A DNA stretch of 64,000 nt, from positions 3,782,001 through 3,846,000 of the forward strand of contig NZ_CP050153.1 of the NCBI RefSeq assembly GCF_011617465.1. Direction: 5' to 3'. Under the pieces are notes generated by a model, which was given only the letters and a program-made list of their open reading frames with translations, was not told the DNA's origin and did no database searches. Below are positions 34,833-43,116 of the stretch, piece by piece. Position 1 is the first letter of the stretch. Each line of letters starts with the position of its first letter. The translations under genes were made by a program, and so were the position numbers. Source of the DNA: Brevibacterium pigmentatum (GTDB lineage Bacteria > Actinomycetota > Actinomycetes > Actinomycetales > Brevibacteriaceae).

Positions 34833-35773
34833 TGACCGAACCGATGACCTCCCCGACTGCGACCGGCGCAGGTGGCCCGGGCGGCAAACCACCGCGGACT
34901 CGCGGCGGCACGGCGTCCCGGGCGACGCCGACTGCGCGATTCTCTCTTCCGCTTCCGGCGTTCATGCGGCGGCACAATCTGCAGCTGTGGATCGGTGGGA
35001 TCACCCTCGGCGCAATGGTGCTGCTGCTCGCCATCGGACCGCTCTTCGTCACCGACGACCCCAATCGGCAGGACCTGCTCAACACCTTCGCCCCGTCATC
35101 GGCCGCACACCCATTGGGCACCGATCAGCTCGGGCGAGACGTCCTCTCCCGCTTCCTTCATGGTGGCCGCGTCGACCTCATCGTCGCCGTCGTGGCCGTC
35201 ATCGTACCCTTCATCCTGGGCACCGTCCTCGGTTCACTGGCCGGCTACTTCGGCCGATGGGTCGACATCGTCATCATGCGTCTGGCCGATATCGTCTCGG
35301 CCTTCCCGTTCTACGTCCTGGTCATCGTGCTCGTCTTCGTCATGGGCAACGGAATGGGCAGCATCTTCGTCGCCATCAGCGCCGTTTCCTGGGTGGCCTA
35401 CGCTCGCATCGTCCGCGGCGAGGTGCTCGTCCTCAGAGAGCAGGAGTTCATCTCCGCCTGCCGCGCTTCGGGCCTGAGCACACCAAGGATCCTCACCCGC
35501 CACATCATTCCGAACACCGTCAGCCAGGGCGTCATCTATGCGATGAGTGACATCGTGCTCAACATCGGCGTCGTCGTCACCCTCAGCTACTTCGGCATGG
35601 GCATCGTCCCGCCGACCGCCGACTGGGGTCAGATGATGAACGATGGTCAGCAGTACATGGGCACCGGCAACTACGGCCTCATCCTGTGGCCGGGATTCGC
35701 CGTCGTCATCGTGTCCTTCGCACTGGCGCTCATCGGCGACGGCCTGACGAACACGCTGAAGCCGAAGAGGTGA
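34829..35773 (+). CDS. ABC transporter permease, DppC/OppC type
   Basis: This 314-residue permease has an N-terminal Gly/Thr/Arg-rich tail (about 35 residues) and a first helix at ~48-70. The OppC_N motif DDPNRQDLLNTFAPSSAAHPLGTDQLGRDVLSR follows, then the EAA loop (EQEFISACRASGLSTPRILTRHIIPN). The start overlaps the stop of the DppB gene (ATGA). It pairs with DppB to form the membrane channel. Confidence 0.92.
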   Translation: MMTEPMTSPTATGAGGPGGKPPRTRGGTASRATPTARFSLPLPAFMRRHNLQLWIGGITLGAMVLLLAIGPLFVTDDPNRQDLLNTFAPSSAAHPLGTDQLGRDVLSRFLHGGRVDLIVAVVAVIVPFILGTVLGSLAGYFGRWVDIVIMRLADIVSAFPFYVLVIVLVFVMGNGMGSIFVAISAVSWVAYARIVRGEVLVLREQEFISACRASGLSTPRILTRHIIPNTVSQGVIYAMSDIVLNIGVVVTLSYFGMGIVPPTADWGQMMNDGQQYMGTGNYGLILWPGFAVVIVSFALALIGDGLTNTLKPKR

Positions 35774-35775
35774 CC

Positions 35776-36606
35776 ATGCCCATCCTCGAAGTGGACTCCC
35801 TCACCGTCGACATCGACGGAGAGGCCGGACGACGCCGGATCCTCGACGATGTGTCGATCAGTCTCGAGGCCGGTGAGCCGATGGGGCTCGTCGGCGAATC
35901 GGGATCGGGTAAGTCGATGACGCTGCGCAGCATCCTCGGAATGCTCCCACCCGGTGCCACCGTCGTCGACGGAGAGATCCGGTTCGACGGTCGCAATGTC
36001 CTCAGCTCCGGGCCGGGTGGGCGATTCGATCAGCGCATCCGCGGCACGGGCATCTCGATGGTGTTCCAGGAACCTGCCATCGCCCTCAACCCGGTGATGA
36101 AGGTCGGCCGTCAGATCACCGATGCCATCGCCGAACGCAGAGGGATGTCGAAGAAGCAGGCCCACGACCTCGCCGTCGAGCTCATGGACCGTGTCGGCAT
36201 CGCCGAACCGGACCGCAGAGCCAGGAACTACCCGTTCCAGCTCTCCGGCGGTATGCGTCAGCGCGTGATGATCGCAGCGGCGCTGGCCCAGGAGCCGCAG
36301 GTTCTGCTCTGCGACGAACCGACGACGGCGCTCGACGTGACGATCCAGGCGCAGGTGCTCGATCTCTTCCGCACCATGCAGCAGGATGAGGGGCTCGGCC
36401 TGCTCTATGTCACCCATGACCTCGCGGTCGTCGCTCAGCTGTGCTCGTCGATCAGTGTGATGAAGGACGGGCAGATCGTCGAACACGGTGTGCTGCAGGA
36501 GGTCTTCGACGATCCCCAGAAGGAGTACACGCGTCGACTGCTGACAGCGACTCCGCGCATCGATGAGGACGTTGACGATGCGGGCCTTGCCGAGGAGACA
36601 CGATGA
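35776..36606 (+). CDS. ABC transporter ATP-binding protein, DppD/OppD type
   Basis: This 276-residue ATPase has Walker [13 protein letters not shown] at about residue 38, signature [15 protein letters not shown] at about 158, Walker [13 protein letters not shown] and H-loop [13 protein letters not shown]. The family C-terminal Cys-rich oligopeptide extension is short or absent. Start at 35776, 6 bases after AAGAGG. Its stop overlaps the next start. Confidence 0.92.
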   Translation: MPILEVDSLTVDIDGEAGRRRILDDVSISLEAGEPMGLVGESGSGKSMTLRSILGMLPPGATVVDGEIRFDGRNVLSSGPGGRFDQRIRGTGISMVFQEPAIALNPVMKVGRQITDAIAERRGMSKKQAHDLAVELMDRVGIAEPDRRARNYPFQLSGGMRQRVMIAAALAQEPQVLLCDEPTTALDVTIQAQVLDLFRTMQQDEGLGLLYVTHDLAVVAQLCSSISVMKDGQIVEHGVLQEVFDDPQKEYTRRLLTATPRIDEDVDDAGLAEETR

Positions 36607-37424
36607 CCGAGACTCAGCCTTCGTCGGCGCCGGTGCGCGGTCTGCGCGCCGAGAACGTCACCGTCACCTTCGGACGTGGTGACCGCGCCTTCACCGCGGT
36701 CGATTCCGCCGACCTGCAGGTCCGCCCCGGCGAGATCGTCGGACTCGTCGGCGAATCGGGTTCGGGAAAATCGACGCTGTCACGAGTCATCTGCGGACTC
36801 CAGCGCGACTACGACGGCACGGTGAGCGTCGACGGTCGGGAGTTCGCACAGAAACGCACGAGCGCACAGTGGCGGATCGTGCAGATGGTCTTCCAGGACC
36901 CTTTCGCCTCCCTCGATCCCCGCTACACGGTGCGGGCGACGCTCGCCGAGGTGATCCGCCACCATCGTCTCGCCTCCGGACCTGCGCTGCGGGCCAGGTG
37001 TGCGGAACTGATGGAGATGGTGCGGCTGCCCGAGGAGTTCCTCGACCGCACCCCGACCGCCATGTCGGGAGGCCAGAGGCAGAGGGTGGCGATCGCTCGA
37101 GCGCTGGCCGTCGAACCCAGCATCATCGTCGCCGACGAAGCCGTCTCCGCCCTCGACGTCAGTGTTCAGGCGGAGATCGTCGCGCTCTTCGCCCGGCTGC
37201 GCGAGGAACTCGACCTATCAATTCTCTTCATTTCCCATGACCTGGCCGTCGTCAGGAAGCTGTGCGAGCGGATCTACGTCATCCACAACGGCCGCCTCGT
37301 CGAGGAGAACACGACCGAGGAGATCTTCACGTCTCCGCGCGACGACTATACGAAGACGCTGCTGAGGGCGATACCGACCTTCCACAGCGCCTATCTCGAT
37401 CGTCTCCGAGGAGGGGAAGGGTGA
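36603..37424 (+). CDS. ABC transporter ATP-binding protein, DppF/OppF type
   Basis: This 273-residue ATPase has Walker [14 protein letters not shown]-loop QMVFQDPFASLDPRYTV, signature MSGGQRQRVAIARAL, Walker B IIVADEAVSALDVS (Ala in place of the usual Pro after Glu) and H-loop LFISHDLAVVRKL. It is the second nucleotide-binding subunit. It is coupled to the neighbouring genes at both ends by overlaps. Confidence 0.92.
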   Translation: MTETQPSSAPVRGLRAENVTVTFGRGDRAFTAVDSADLQVRPGEIVGLVGESGSGKSTLSRVICGLQRDYDGTVSVDGREFAQKRTSAQWRIVQMVFQDPFASLDPRYTVRATLAEVIRHHRLASGPALRARCAELMEMVRLPEEFLDRTPTAMSGGQRQRVAIARALAVEPSIIVADEAVSALDVSVQAEIVALFARLREELDLSILFISHDLAVVRKLCERIYVIHNGRLVEENTTEEIFTSPRDDYTKTLLRAIPTFHSAYLDRLRGGEG

Positions 37425-38965
37425 TGGCCAGACGATTCACTGCGGTGACGGCAGCACTCTGCGCCTGCCTTCTGATCCTCGCAGGGTGCAGTTCGGGAGG
37501 AGAGAAGACCGCTCGCCCCGGCGGCGACCTCGTCTTCGCTCGCGCCGCCGATGCGACGACTCTGCTGCCACCGACGACGACCCAGAATGAGGACATCTGG
37601 ACGCTGCAGCAGGTCTACGAGACTCTCACTCTCAACAAACCCGACGGGTCCGGGGTCGAACCGGGGCTGGCAACCGATTGGGAGGAATCGAAGGACAAGA
37701 TGTCCTGGACCTTCCATCTGCGCGAGGGAGTGAAGTTCCACAGCGGCAAGACACTCGACGCCGACGATGTCGTCTTCTCCCTGAACTATGCGCGGGATCA
37801 GGAAGATGAGAACAACCTCTGGGCCGCCGAATTCGACCCGATCAAAGACGTGAAGAAGGTCGACGACCAGACGGTGCGCATCGACCTGAAACAGCCATGG
37901 GGTCCCCTGCCGAGCTATATGGCGCTGTTCGCCGCATCGATCTACCCCGACGACTTCGGCGGACACGACGCCGAGTACATGGCCTCACATGCAGACGGAA
38001 CTGGCCCGTTCAAGGTCGGCAAGTGGAATAAGGGGCAGAGCCTCGAACTGGTGAAGAACCCGAACTACTGGGAAGAGGGCGTCCCCTCTCTGGATTCCGT
38101 GACCTTCAACGTCGTCGCCGACGACAATACCCGTCGCCTGCAGCTGCAGGGCGGGCAGGCCGATATCAATCAGGAGCCTGCTCCGTTGAGCATGAGTCAG
38201 CTCTCGCGCTCACAGGACATCAACGCCCAGGCGTTCACCTCGACGAAGATCCTCTATTTCAACATCAACAACAAGGAGAAGGGACTCGACGATCCCAAGC
38301 TGCGACGTGCCATGTCGTATGCTGTCGATCGCAGGTCCATCGTCGAGGTGGTCTACGCCGGTTACGCTGAGCCCGCGACCTCGTTCATCTCACCGGGACT
38401 TGCCGGTCATTCGGACAAGGTCGACAGCAGCCAGTTCGACATGGAGAAGGCCAAGCAGCTGGTCAAGGAGTCGGACCATCCGGACGGAATCGACATCACC
38501 ATCCAGATTCCCTCGGGTGTCGCCGATCGTGAGCTGTTGGCGCAGATCGCCCAACAGGCGTGGCAGGACATCGGCCTGACCGTCCACGTCCAAAAGCTCG
38601 ACGATGCGACGCTGACGACGAATCGGACGAACGGCAACTTCCAAGTCCAAGTCAGCTACGCGACTTCCGATGTCTCCGACACGTCACAGATGATCAACTT
38701 CCTCGCCGTCACCGACGACTCCGGAGTTCGTTCGGGCTATTCCGACCCCGATGTGGAGAAATGGGCTGAGCAGGCCGTGGCCGAAGAAGACCAGGACCGG
38801 CAGAAAGAGCTGTACGCCAAGATCCAGCAGAAAGTCGCCGAGGATGCCCCGATCGTTCCAATCGCCTACCAGAAGGCCCTGTTCGGGATGAGCAGAGACG
38901 TCGTAGGCTTCGAACCCTACGTCCTCGGCACCTACGGCCTGAAGGAGACAAAGCTCAAGCACTGA
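37424..38965 (+). CDS. Peptide/substrate-binding lipoprotein, family 5 (DppA/OppA-like)
   Basis: This 513-residue extracellular solute-binding protein has a lipoprotein signal peptide ending in LILAGC. The SBP_bac_5 fold includes LATDWEESKDKMSWTFHLREGVKFHSGKTLDADDVVFS and RRAMSYAVDRRSIVEVVYAG. The start at 37424 shares one base with the DppF stop. It should be membrane-anchored and deliver a peptide, opine or betaine-like ligand to the importer. The operon ends 7 bases before the convergent reductase gene. Confidence 0.92.
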   Translation: MARRFTAVTAALCACLLILAGCSSGGEKTARPGGDLVFARAADATTLLPPTTTQNEDIWTLQQVYETLTLNKPDGSGVEPGLATDWEESKDKMSWTFHLREGVKFHSGKTLDADDVVFSLNYARDQEDENNLWAAEFDPIKDVKKVDDQTVRIDLKQPWGPLPSYMALFAASIYPDDFGGHDAEYMASHADGTGPFKVGKWNKGQSLELVKNPNYWEEGVPSLDSVTFNVVADDNTRRLQLQGGQADINQEPAPLSMSQLSRSQDINAQAFTSTKILYFNINNKEKGLDDPKLRRAMSYAVDRRSIVEVVYAGYAEPATSFISPGLAGHSDKVDSSQFDMEKAKQLVKESDHPDGIDITIQIPSGVADRELLAQIAQQAWQDIGLTVHVQKLDDATLTTNRTNGNFQVQVSYATSDVSDTSQMINFLAVTDDSGVRSGYSDPDVEKWAEQAVAEEDQDRQKELYAKIQQKVAEDAPIVPIAYQKALFGMSRDVVGFEPYVLGTYGLKETKLKH

Positions 38966-38972
38966 GCCGGCA

Positions 38973-40211
38973 TCACCTCTCGACGACGAGATCGGTCAAA
39001 GGGGTCGAGCAGCAGGGCAGAAACTTGCCCGCGGCGATCTCCTTCGGCCGGATGCCTCCGGCGTGCTTCATCTCGACCTCCCCGCTGACGAGCACGGACT
39101 TGCAGGTTCCGCACGCGCCCTGCGAGCAGGATGAGGGCACCGACAGTCCGGCGTCCAGAGCAGAGTCGAGCACGGTCGTGGACTCATCGCAGTCGACCAC
39201 GCGCCCGGAGATCGCGAACTCGACGGCGTGGCTCACTCCAGTGCCGTCGGCGGCGGCTCCGGCAGCTTTGGCTCTCGCACCGGCCTTGGCCAAACGGTCG
39301 GCTGGTGAAGTGGCGAAGACGAACGACTCCTCGTGCATTCGCGCCGCTGCTACCCCCGCCTCGGCGAGCAGGGGTCGCACGGCCTCCATATACGGTCCCG
39401 GTCCACACACGAAGGTTTCGCGGTCGGCCGCGTCGGGGACCACCTCGGCGAGGGTATTCTCATTGATCCGGCCGCGCCGACCAGCCCAGGTCTCCACCTC
39501 GGAATCCCTGGAGCACAGGATGGTGACGCTGACTCCGGCGACCTCGGCGAGCTGTTCGAGCTCGGCGCGGAAGATGATGTCGAGCGGCGTCGAGGCGCTG
39601 TGGACGAAGGCGATGTCGGCGCCGGACCCTCCCTGTCGGGCGAGCAGGCTGCGCACCATCGACATGATCGGGGTGATTCCGGAGCCGGCGGAGAGGAAGA
39701 GGTGTCGTTCGGCCTGGTGGAAGCTCGTGCTGAACAGTCCGTAGGGCCCGTCCGCGTGCAGCCGATCGCCGACCTGAACGGTATCGTGCAGATGATTCGA
39801 CACCGCTCCCCCGGGCACGCGCTTGACCGTGATGGTGAAGATATTCGTGCCGAAGGGCGCCGAGGAGATCGAATAGCAGCGCTCGAGGCCGAGCTCGGGG
39901 ATGCGCATCGTCACGTACTGACCGGGGGCGAAGTCGACGGCGGCCATCCATCCGGCCCGCAGCTCGAAGGTCTTCACGTCGTGGGTCACCTGAGTGATGC
40001 CGGTGACCTCGACGGGACCGGTGAGCAGCTCCGGGTCGAGCTGAAGTTCAGCGAGCGCGGGCTCGACTGCCGTGTCGAGGACCGGCGTATCGAGGACTGG
40101 CGGGGCGACGGCTGCGAGTATAGGCCGCCTGCCCCGAGTGGGCACCCGGAATGTCGCCTTGCCCACGGGCGTGGATGCTGCCTGGGCGAATGTCGAATGA
40201 CGGTACCTCAT
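38973..40211 (-). CDS. Rieske oxygenase reductase component (GbcB-like)
   Basis: This 412-residue reductase has an N-terminal extension and an FAD domain with the RxYS motif (LERCYSISSAPFG). An NAD-binding domain (LFLSAGSGITPIMSMVRSL) follows, then a C-terminal plant-type [2Fe-2S] ferredoxin domain with ligands in SSCSQGACGTCKSVL and FLPCC. This order is that of GbcB/VanB-like flavoprotein reductases that feed electrons to one Rieske oxygenase. It overlaps the oxygenase gene by 4 bases, so both are co-translated. Confidence 0.9.
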   Translation of the reverse strand: MRYRHSTFAQAASTPVGKATFRVPTRGRRPILAAVAPPVLDTPVLDTAVEPALAELQLDPELLTGPVEVTGITQVTHDVKTFELRAGWMAAVDFAPGQYVTMRIPELGLERCYSISSAPFGTNIFTITVKRVPGGAVSNHLHDTVQVGDRLHADGPYGLFSTSFHQAERHLFLSAGSGITPIMSMVRSLLARQGGSGADIAFVHSASTPLDIIFRAELEQLAEVAGVSVTILCSRDSEVETWAGRRGRINENTLAEVVPDAADRETFVCGPGPYMEAVRPLLAEAGVAAARMHEESFVFATSPADRLAKAGARAKAAGAAADGTGVSHAVEFAISGRVVDCDESTTVLDSALDAGLSVPSSCSQGACGTCKSVLVSGEVEMKHAGGIRPKEIAAGKFLPCCSTPLTDLVVER

Positions 40212-41572
40212 CGCCGATCAGCTCCTTCCAGCTTCACAGTCCGCTGTTCCCGGTGAGCCTTGAGACGTTCGATGTACCAGGTCACGAAGTCATCGACCTG
40301 CGATTCCGTCGGCGCGTAAGGACCCGGCACATATGCGGGCGATGAGATTCCCAGGTGCCCACGCTCGCAGAAGGTCGCGTCCTGCTCGTTCGTCTTGATC
40401 CACACCGTGGTGAGGTTGTCGAGGTCGTAGTCGACGCCCTCCTCCGCATCGGCATGGACGAGCCAGGTCGTGCGCACCAGCGTCTTGTCCTCGGCCAACG
40501 GCAACAGGCTGAAGGTCACCACATGGTCGCCCATCGCGTGGAACCACATGTTCGGCTGCACATGCAGCGACGCCCGCCCCAGAACGAAGGTGTCGAGGTC
40601 TCCCAACAATTTCGCCGAGGCGGCCGATCCGTCCATCGTGTACGACTCGCCCTTCCCGTCGAGCGCGGCCCGTTCGATCCGGAACCCGGTGGGTCGTCCG
40701 CTCAGTTCCTCGACGAGGGCATAGGGCAGGCCGTTGCGGTCGCAGCTGGCGTGCAGCTGGTCCTCCGCGTCGAGGTAGCGCTGGTAGGCCGGTTGCAGAC
40801 GCTTGGGAATCTCGTCGGGATCGTAGCCGTAGGTGGGGAAGAACGTGCAGGTCAGCTCCGGGTGTCCGGCTTCGCAGTGGTAGCACTCGCGGTTGTTCTC
40901 CATGACGAGCTTCCAGTTCGAGTCCTCGATGAGGTCACTCTGCGCGGCCACCTTCGTCCCGGCGATGTCATGCCCGGCCAGATAGGGCTCGATGACCTCG
41001 GCCACCTCGTCGATGTCGTCCGGTGGGGTGGGGCTGAGGCAGATGAAGATCAGCCCGCCGATGACGCGGAGGTTCACCGAGCGCAGCGAGAAGCAGGACC
41101 GATCAAAACCGGGAGCTTGGACACCGGCGGAGATGAGTTCGCCCGACGGCGTGTACGTCCACTGGTGGTATCCGCAGACGATGTTGCCCACGGAACCGCA
41201 CAGATCATTGAGCAGCCGCGTGCCCCGGTGGCGGCAGACATTGTGGTGTGCCCGGATCTCACCGTCGTCATCGCGGATGACGATGACCGAATAGGCACCG
41301 ATGTCGATCGTGAGGTAGTCGCCGGGCTCTGGTACTTCGGCGCTTGATGCAACGAAGATCCACGTCGAGGCGAAGATCGCCTCGATATCGCGCGCGAAGA
41401 ATTCCGGACTGATGTAGAACGGCGCCGCCAGCGAATAGCCGGGCACACGTTCGTCGATGAGCCGGTCGATATCGGTCCTGCCGTGCCCGCCCGATCCGGC
41501 GGCCGCACCGGGCTCATTCATGCCGGAATCGGTCCGCTTCTGCTCTGGTGCCAGAGTCAATTCGTCCACCAC
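40208..41572 (-). CDS. Rieske non-heme iron oxygenase, GbcA/Stc2-like
   Basis: This protein is 454 residues from the GTG at 41572, or 437 from an ATG at 41521 that fits the family N-terminus better. The Rieske [2Fe-2S] ligands are Cys113, His115, Cys133 and His136 (NVCRHRGT, CGYHQWTY). The mononuclear iron site begins at NNRECYHCEAGHPEL with His232 and His237. The ECYHC-x-AGHPEL form is typical of quaternary-ammonium demethylases such as glycine betaine monooxygenase GbcA and proline-betaine demethylase Stc2. It would release formaldehyde and the N-demethylated product. Divergent from LysR. Confidence 0.87.
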   Translation of the reverse strand: MVDELTLAPEQKRTDSGMNEPGAAAGSGGHGRTDIDRLIDERVPGYSLAAPFYISPEFFARDIEAIFASTWIFVASSAEVPEPGDYLTIDIGAYSVIVIRDDDGEIRAHHNVCRHRGTRLLNDLCGSVGNIVCGYHQWTYTPSGELISAGVQAPGFDRSCFSLRSVNLRVIGGLIFICLSPTPPDDIDEVAEVIEPYLAGHDIAGTKVAAQSDLIEDSNWKLVMENNRECYHCEAGHPELTCTFFPTYGYDPDEIPKRLQPAYQRYLDAEDQLHASCDRNGLPYALVEELSGRPTGFRIERAALDGKGESYTMDGSAASAKLLGDLDTFVLGRASLHVQPNMWFHAMGDHVVTFSLLPLAEDKTLVRTTWLVHADAEEGVDYDLDNLTTVWIKTNEQDATFCERGHLGISSPAYVPGPYAPTESQVDDFVTWYIERLKAHREQRTVKLEGADRR

Positions 41573-41701
41573 CTCGTCGTCGCGTCTCGACCGCGTCTCG
41601 TGTCGGCCCCTTCGCCGGCCGCGGCCCGGGAGTTCGTGCTCCTGCTCCCAGTGTCCGCCAGAGGTTTGGTGAAGAAAAGCAAATCTTCTTCATCCGAAAC
41701 G

Positions 41702-41716
41702 TGCAATACTATTGCA
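41702..41716. promoter_or_regulatory. Candidate LysR operator
   Basis: The perfect 15-base palindrome TGCAATA-C-TATTGCA ends on the first base of the LysR start codon. It lies within the AT-rich part of the divergent gap, suited to autoregulation and control of the Rieske genes. Confidence 0.55.
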
Positions 41717-42642
41717 TGATCGATCCGCGTCTCCACGTCCTTCGGGTCCTTGCCGAAGTCGGCACTCTCACCGAGGCGGCACACCGCCTCGGATATACCC
41801 CTTCGGCCGTATCGCACCAGCTCAGAGGCTTATCGAAGGAGCTCGGTGTCCGTGTCGTCGAACCGCGCGGACGCGGCCTCGTCCTCACTCGTGCCGGTCA
41901 GCTCCTCCTCGAACGCTCGCAGGAGCTCTTCATCCGGTGGGAGGAGATCCGCGGTGAACTCGACGGCCTCGACTCCGGTCTCGATACACGCAGCAGACGG
42001 TTGCGTCTATGCGGGTTCTCCACTGCCGCGGCCGCGCTGCTTCCACCGACGGCCCTGACCGTGATGGAGCGGTTCCCCGGCGCCGAGGTCACGATCATCG
42101 AAGCCGACCCCGAGGAGTGCTTCGACCTTCTCGTCTCCGAGCACGCCGATGTCGCCGTGGTCGTCGCCACCGATCCGCTGCCGCCGCGCAGCGATCCCCG
42201 TTTCGAGCAGTCGGCGCTGTTCAGCGATCGCCTCGATCTGCTGGTCCCCGTGGGACACCCTCTGGCAGAGAAATCAGCGGTGGCGCTGAGCGAAGCCGCC
42301 GAGGAGTCCTGGATCCTCGATCGGGCGGGTTCGCCTTATCACCGCTTGGTGCGCACGGCATGTGCGGCAGCCGGCTTCCAACCGGAACAGGCCCACCAGT
42401 CACGCGAGTGGGAGACGGGGGCATCGTTGGTCTCGGCGGGACTCGGGGTCGCACTCATCCCTCGACTGGCACGCCTGCCGGACGGCTTCGATGTGGTGCG
42501 CGTGCCGCTGCGCGGGGATCCGGTGCCGTCGCGGAAGATCCTCTCGGGCATCCGCCGCGGCTCGGGCACTCAGCCGATCATCGCCTCGGCGTTGGAGGTC
42601 CTCCGGGAGTCTGCTGAAACTGCGGCCCGCCAGGGGGCATGA
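41716..42642 (+). CDS. LysR-family regulator of the Rieske genes
   Basis: This 308-residue LysR protein begins at the ATG at 41716 (MIDPRLHVLRVLAEVGTLTEAAHRLGYTPSAVSHQLRGLSKELG). Helix-turn-helix is at residues 15-60, then a substrate-binding domain with an N-terminal strand LRLCGFSTAAAALLP. Longer in-frame starts run through low-complexity sequence and are not supported. It is divergent from the oxygenase/reductase operon. Its 3' end overlaps the convergent membrane-protein gene by 65 bases. Confidence 0.9.
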   Translation: MIDPRLHVLRVLAEVGTLTEAAHRLGYTPSAVSHQLRGLSKELGVRVVEPRGRGLVLTRAGQLLLERSQELFIRWEEIRGELDGLDSGLDTRSRRLRLCGFSTAAAALLPPTALTVMERFPGAEVTIIEADPEECFDLLVSEHADVAVVVATDPLPPRSDPRFEQSALFSDRLDLLVPVGHPLAEKSAVALSEAAEESWILDRAGSPYHRLVRTACAAAGFQPEQAHQSREWETGASLVSAGLGVALIPRLARLPDGFDVVRVPLRGDPVPSRKILSGIRRGSGTQPIIASALEVLRESAETAARQGA

Positions 42643-42970
42643 CCATCCAGACCTGCGGTCGCATTCTGCGTCGCTTTCTGGCGACGACGGTGGTCAGCAC
42701 GATCCCGGCGATCAGCACCAGAACGGACACGACAGCGACGACGAATCCGGTGATGAAGAAGCCCGACGCGAAATCGTCGAAGGCGTCGACGTTCCCGCCG
42801 CCGCCGAGGAGGAACAGGAACATGGGAATGACGAGGATGCACACCCCCACGCCCAGACCGAGGACTCCGGCGATGATGAGGAGGATTCCCGGCACCACGG
42901 ATGGCTTCTTCGCAGGCGCCCCACCCGGCGGGAACCCACCGGGCTGGATCATTTGCGGGTGATGCGTCAT
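42578..42970 (-). CDS. Two-helix proline/glycine-rich membrane protein
   Basis: This 130-residue protein has a Pro/Gly/His-rich N-terminus (MIQPGGFPPGGAPAKK). Two hydrophobic segments follow (VVPGILLIIAGVLGLGVGVCILV and FFITGFVVAVVSVLVLIAGIVL), then a basic RKRRRMRP and a Pro-rich tail. The start at 42970 has GAAGGAGG just upstream. I know no function. The 3' end overlaps the LysR gene on the other strand. Confidence 0.75.
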   Translation of the reverse strand: MTHHPQMIQPGGFPPGGAPAKKPSVVPGILLIIAGVLGLGVGVCILVIPMFLFLLGGGGNVDAFDDFASGFFITGFVVAVVSVLVLIAGIVLTTVVARKRRRMRPQVWMVMPPGGPQFQQTPGGPPTPRR

Positions 42971-43116
42971 CCGGTCCTCCTTCGTCACCCCCGATCCTAT
43001 CGGGGACCGGAGACCACACCATGACCTGCGCGTAAAGTTGAAGCGCACACTCACCGATCGCACACCGGTCAATGAACCCAGCAGATCGGGCCTCGCGTCG
43101 AAAGGACGGCATCACG

